NCBI GenBank assembly: GCA_050732935.1
Contig: JBOHRW010000079.1
Span: 1-14,884 of the forward strand
Origin: DASRVA01 sp050732935
Lineage (GTDB): Bacteria > Gemmatimonadota > Gemmatimonadetes > JACCXV01 > JAHWKZ01
Direction of reading: 5' to 3'
Length of the DNA stretch: 14,884 nucleotides
A model generated the notes under the pieces. It searched no databases and was not told the DNA's origin. It saw nothing but the letters and a program-made list of their open reading frames with translations. This document shows positions 13,412 to 14,884 of this stretch, piece by piece. How positions within the stretch are numbered: the first letter of the stretch is position 1; each line of letters opens with the position of its first letter. The translations under genes were made by a program, and so were the position numbers.

Positions 13412-14233
13412 CTAGAACTTCCCTCGCGCCCGCTCCTTCATTGGCAGCACCTCCATGCACGTCGTCCACCAGCCGGTCAGGATCGTCTCCACGAACTCCT
13501 CGGGCAGCCGCTCTTTCCGCATCTCGGCGGCGAGCCGCTCGTGGTCGTACGCGACCCGCCGCCACTCGACGGCGGGATGGCCGTCGTCGTCCAAGCGCAG
13601 GAGCGCGTAGGGGACGCTCGTCCGGCCGTCATTGGGCGGTCGGCCGATCGCGCCGACGTTCACCACCATCCGCCGTCCGGGGAGGCGCCGGACCCAGGGG
13701 ATGCCGGTATGGCTGACGCACAGCACGTCGGCTCCAGCCTCCTCGAGAAGACGCTGCAGGAAGTGGTCGGGGCTGGTCGACTCCCACAGGAACTCGTTGA
13801 TCCGCCGCGGGCTGGCGTGGCAGAGGAGCACCCGTCGGTCGCCCGCCCGGAAGCGGATCACCTGCGGCAGGGTGCGCATCCAGGCACGGTGGTCGGGGCT
13901 GGTACGGGCGTAGGTGTACCGGTAGGAGACGGCTGCGAAGCGGTTGTCGCGGGGATCCGTGTAGCCGCACTGGCAGTCGGCGAGGTCGTTTCCGAGCGAA
14001 CGGTCGTAGTTCCCCTGAACGACCGGGATGCCCGCGTCCCGCACCATCCGGCAGGCGCGGTCCGGCTGCGGGCCGAAGGCGCCGAGATCGCCCAGGCACA
14101 CGATCCCCCGGGCGCCCGCGGCGTTCGCGTCCTCGAGCGTCGCCCGGAGGGCGAGGTGGTTGCTGTAGACACCGCCGAAGAGGGCGACCGGTCCGTCGAC
14201 CGCTTCTCCGCCGTTTTTGCCCGGAGAGATCAC
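13412..14233 (-). CDS. Calcineurin-like phosphoesterase homologue with altered metal site
   Basis: The 273-residue protein aligns with YfcE-type metallophosphoesterases: LFGGVYSNHLAL (19-29) for the first block, CLGDLGAFGPQPD (46-58), QGNYDRSLG (73-81), LLCHASPR (136-143), VSHTGIPWVRR (173-183) and VVNVGAIGRP (190-199). The usual first block reads SDxHSN and the fifth GHTHxP; here Asp and His become Gly21 and Tyr23, and the last His becomes Gly177. Several metal ligands are thus missing, so catalysis may be lost or changed. A Cys-x-Cys (DCQCGYTDPRDN, 86-97) and a distinctive C-terminus (FVETILTGWWTTCMEVLP) are unusual for the superfamily. The GTG start at 14233 overlaps the radical SAM stop by 4 bp, implying coupled translation. 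Confidence 0.8.
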   Translation of the reverse strand: MISPGKNGGEAVDGPVALFGGVYSNHLALRATLEDANAAGARGIVCLGDLGAFGPQPDRACRMVRDAGIPVVQGNYDRSLGNDLADCQCGYTDPRDNRFAAVSYRYTYARTSPDHRAWMRTLPQVIRFRAGDRRVLLCHASPRRINEFLWESTSPDHFLQRLLEEAGADVLCVSHTGIPWVRRLPGRRMVVNVGAIGRPPNDGRTSVPYALLRLDDDGHPAVEWRRVAYDHERLAAEMRKERLPEEFVETILTGWWTTCMEVLPMKERARGKF

Positions 14234-14884
14234 GGTGCTCCGACCGGCCCGGCGATCGCGGATTCCGGCACGCTCGCCCCCGGGTTGGCGCAGATCGCGC
14301 CGTGCATCCAGCAGCTCGTGCAGGCGAAGTGGTCCAGGGGGAAGGGGGTCGTCGCCGCGCGCGCGAGGTCGTCGCCGAGGTTGGCCTCCGGAGCGTCGAG
14401 GAGGATCGGGCAGACCCAGACGCCGCGATCGGTCACCACCCGCGCCGAGCTGCAGAGGAGAAGGTTCGGGTCGAAGCCGTCGACCATGGCCCCCGTGACC
14501 CGCTCGCCCGACGCGTAGCCGCCCGACCGCTCGGCCAGGGCCCCGATCCGCAAGGCGGGCATCAGCTTGATCCGCGGGTTGCGATAGCCGCGCTCCCGCA
14601 GCATCGCCAGGAAGCCCTCGTAGACCTCGGACTCCTGGCCCGGCTCCCACGTCCGCACGGCGGTCACGATCGGCAGGAACCCGTGGGCGAGGAGGAGCTC
14701 GAGCCCATCGAGCGCCCGCTCGAACGACCCCTGGCCCCGCAGGGCGTCATGGCTCGGCGCGTCGAAACCGTCGATCGAGACGCGAAACTCCAGCGAGTAC
14801 CGGCTACCCGCCGCCGCCTTGGCAAGCGGTACCGCGTGACGCGGCTTCAGCAGCAGCCCGTTCGTCAGCACCGTCGTCGGGCCC
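14230..14884 (-). CDS. Radical SAM protein with SPASM-like C-terminus, 5' end outside window
   Basis: The frame is open at the right edge; the first visible residues are GPTTVLTNGLLL, typical of the strand after the fourth beta/alpha unit of a radical SAM barrel, followed by RVSIDGFDAPSHDALRGQGS, also characteristic. The CxxxCxxC cluster motif would lie outside the window. The C-terminus has LLLCSSARVVTDRGVWVCPI and, further on, FACTSCWMHGAICAN, a Cys arrangement resembling SPASM/twitch domains that hold auxiliary Fe-S clusters. Such enzymes modify peptides or small molecules; the substrate is not evident, and no small precursor peptide is seen in this window. It is translationally coupled to the phosphoesterase-like gene downstream. 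Confidence 0.85.
   Translation of the reverse strand, partial: GPTTVLTNGLLLKPRHAVPLAKAAAGSRYSLEFRVSIDGFDAPSHDALRGQGSFERALDGLELLLAHGFLPIVTAVRTWEPGQESEVYEGFLAMLRERGYRNPRIKLMPALRIGALAERSGGYASGERVTGAMVDGFDPNLLLCSSARVVTDRGVWVCPILLDAPEANLGDDLARAATTPFPLDHFACTSCWMHGAICANPGASVPESAIAGPVGAP

Noticed and set aside
1..14884. CRISPR array, tRNA or rRNA gene, transposase or integrase
   Set aside because: No regularly spaced short repeats, no cloverleaf with CCA end and no recombinase motifs were seen on either strand.

Overview
This window comes from a GC-rich bacterium with tightly packed genes, very short gaps between convergent genes and several GTG starts. The mix (a small extracellular-protein cassette with a LamG domain, a 7Fe ferredoxin, BioY, stand-alone proline dehydrogenase, a SirB1-type protein) would suit Gemmatimonadota or a similar high-GC environmental phylum. 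That placement is an inference from gene style only; no rRNA or tRNA is present.

Layout. 1-713 (-): DUF72/YecE-family protein, cut by the left edge. 721-1249: a gene graveyard made of a decayed copy of the dinB 3' end joined to a decayed copy of the LamG-gene 5' end. 1285-3904 (-): a cassette of three putative exported proteins (lipoprotein, HEWQH-motif protein, LamG-domain protein) with visibly lower GC than the flanks. 3940-5250 (-): dinB, DNA polymerase IV. 5367-7476 (+): ABC ATPase, ABC-2 permease and a degenerate receiver-domain protein, with overlapping ends. 7484-9062 (-): a membrane-anchored protein and a conserved protein, both unknown. 9284-9544 (+): fdxA. 9522-10364 (-): proline dehydrogenase, overlapping the fdxA 3' end. 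10410-10973 (+): bioY. 10986-12386 (-): aspartase/fumarase-family lyase, probably AspA. 12499-13359 (+): SirB1-family protein. 13412-14884 (-): radical SAM protein (cut by the right edge) coupled to a calcineurin-like phosphoesterase homologue that lacks key metal ligands.

Two patterns deserve most attention. First, four genes (DUF72, lipoprotein, dinB, bioY) have a -10-like TANNNT hexamer exactly 7 nt before the start codon, and three of these have a TTG-type -35. This is the geometry of leaderless transcription, and it fixes starts that Shine-Dalgarno logic would not. Second, the exported-protein cassette is flanked by direct repeats of about 300 bp that contain the dinB 3' end, its stop codon and the following TACAAT element, as if the cassette had been inserted between dinB and the DUF72 gene. 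The promoter reading into the cassette holds an uninterrupted 11-base C/G run inside its -35/-10 spacer, a configuration known from phase-variable surface-protein promoters.

Proline dehydrogenase and the probable aspartase suggest amino-acid catabolism nearby. The other neighbours look functionally unrelated.
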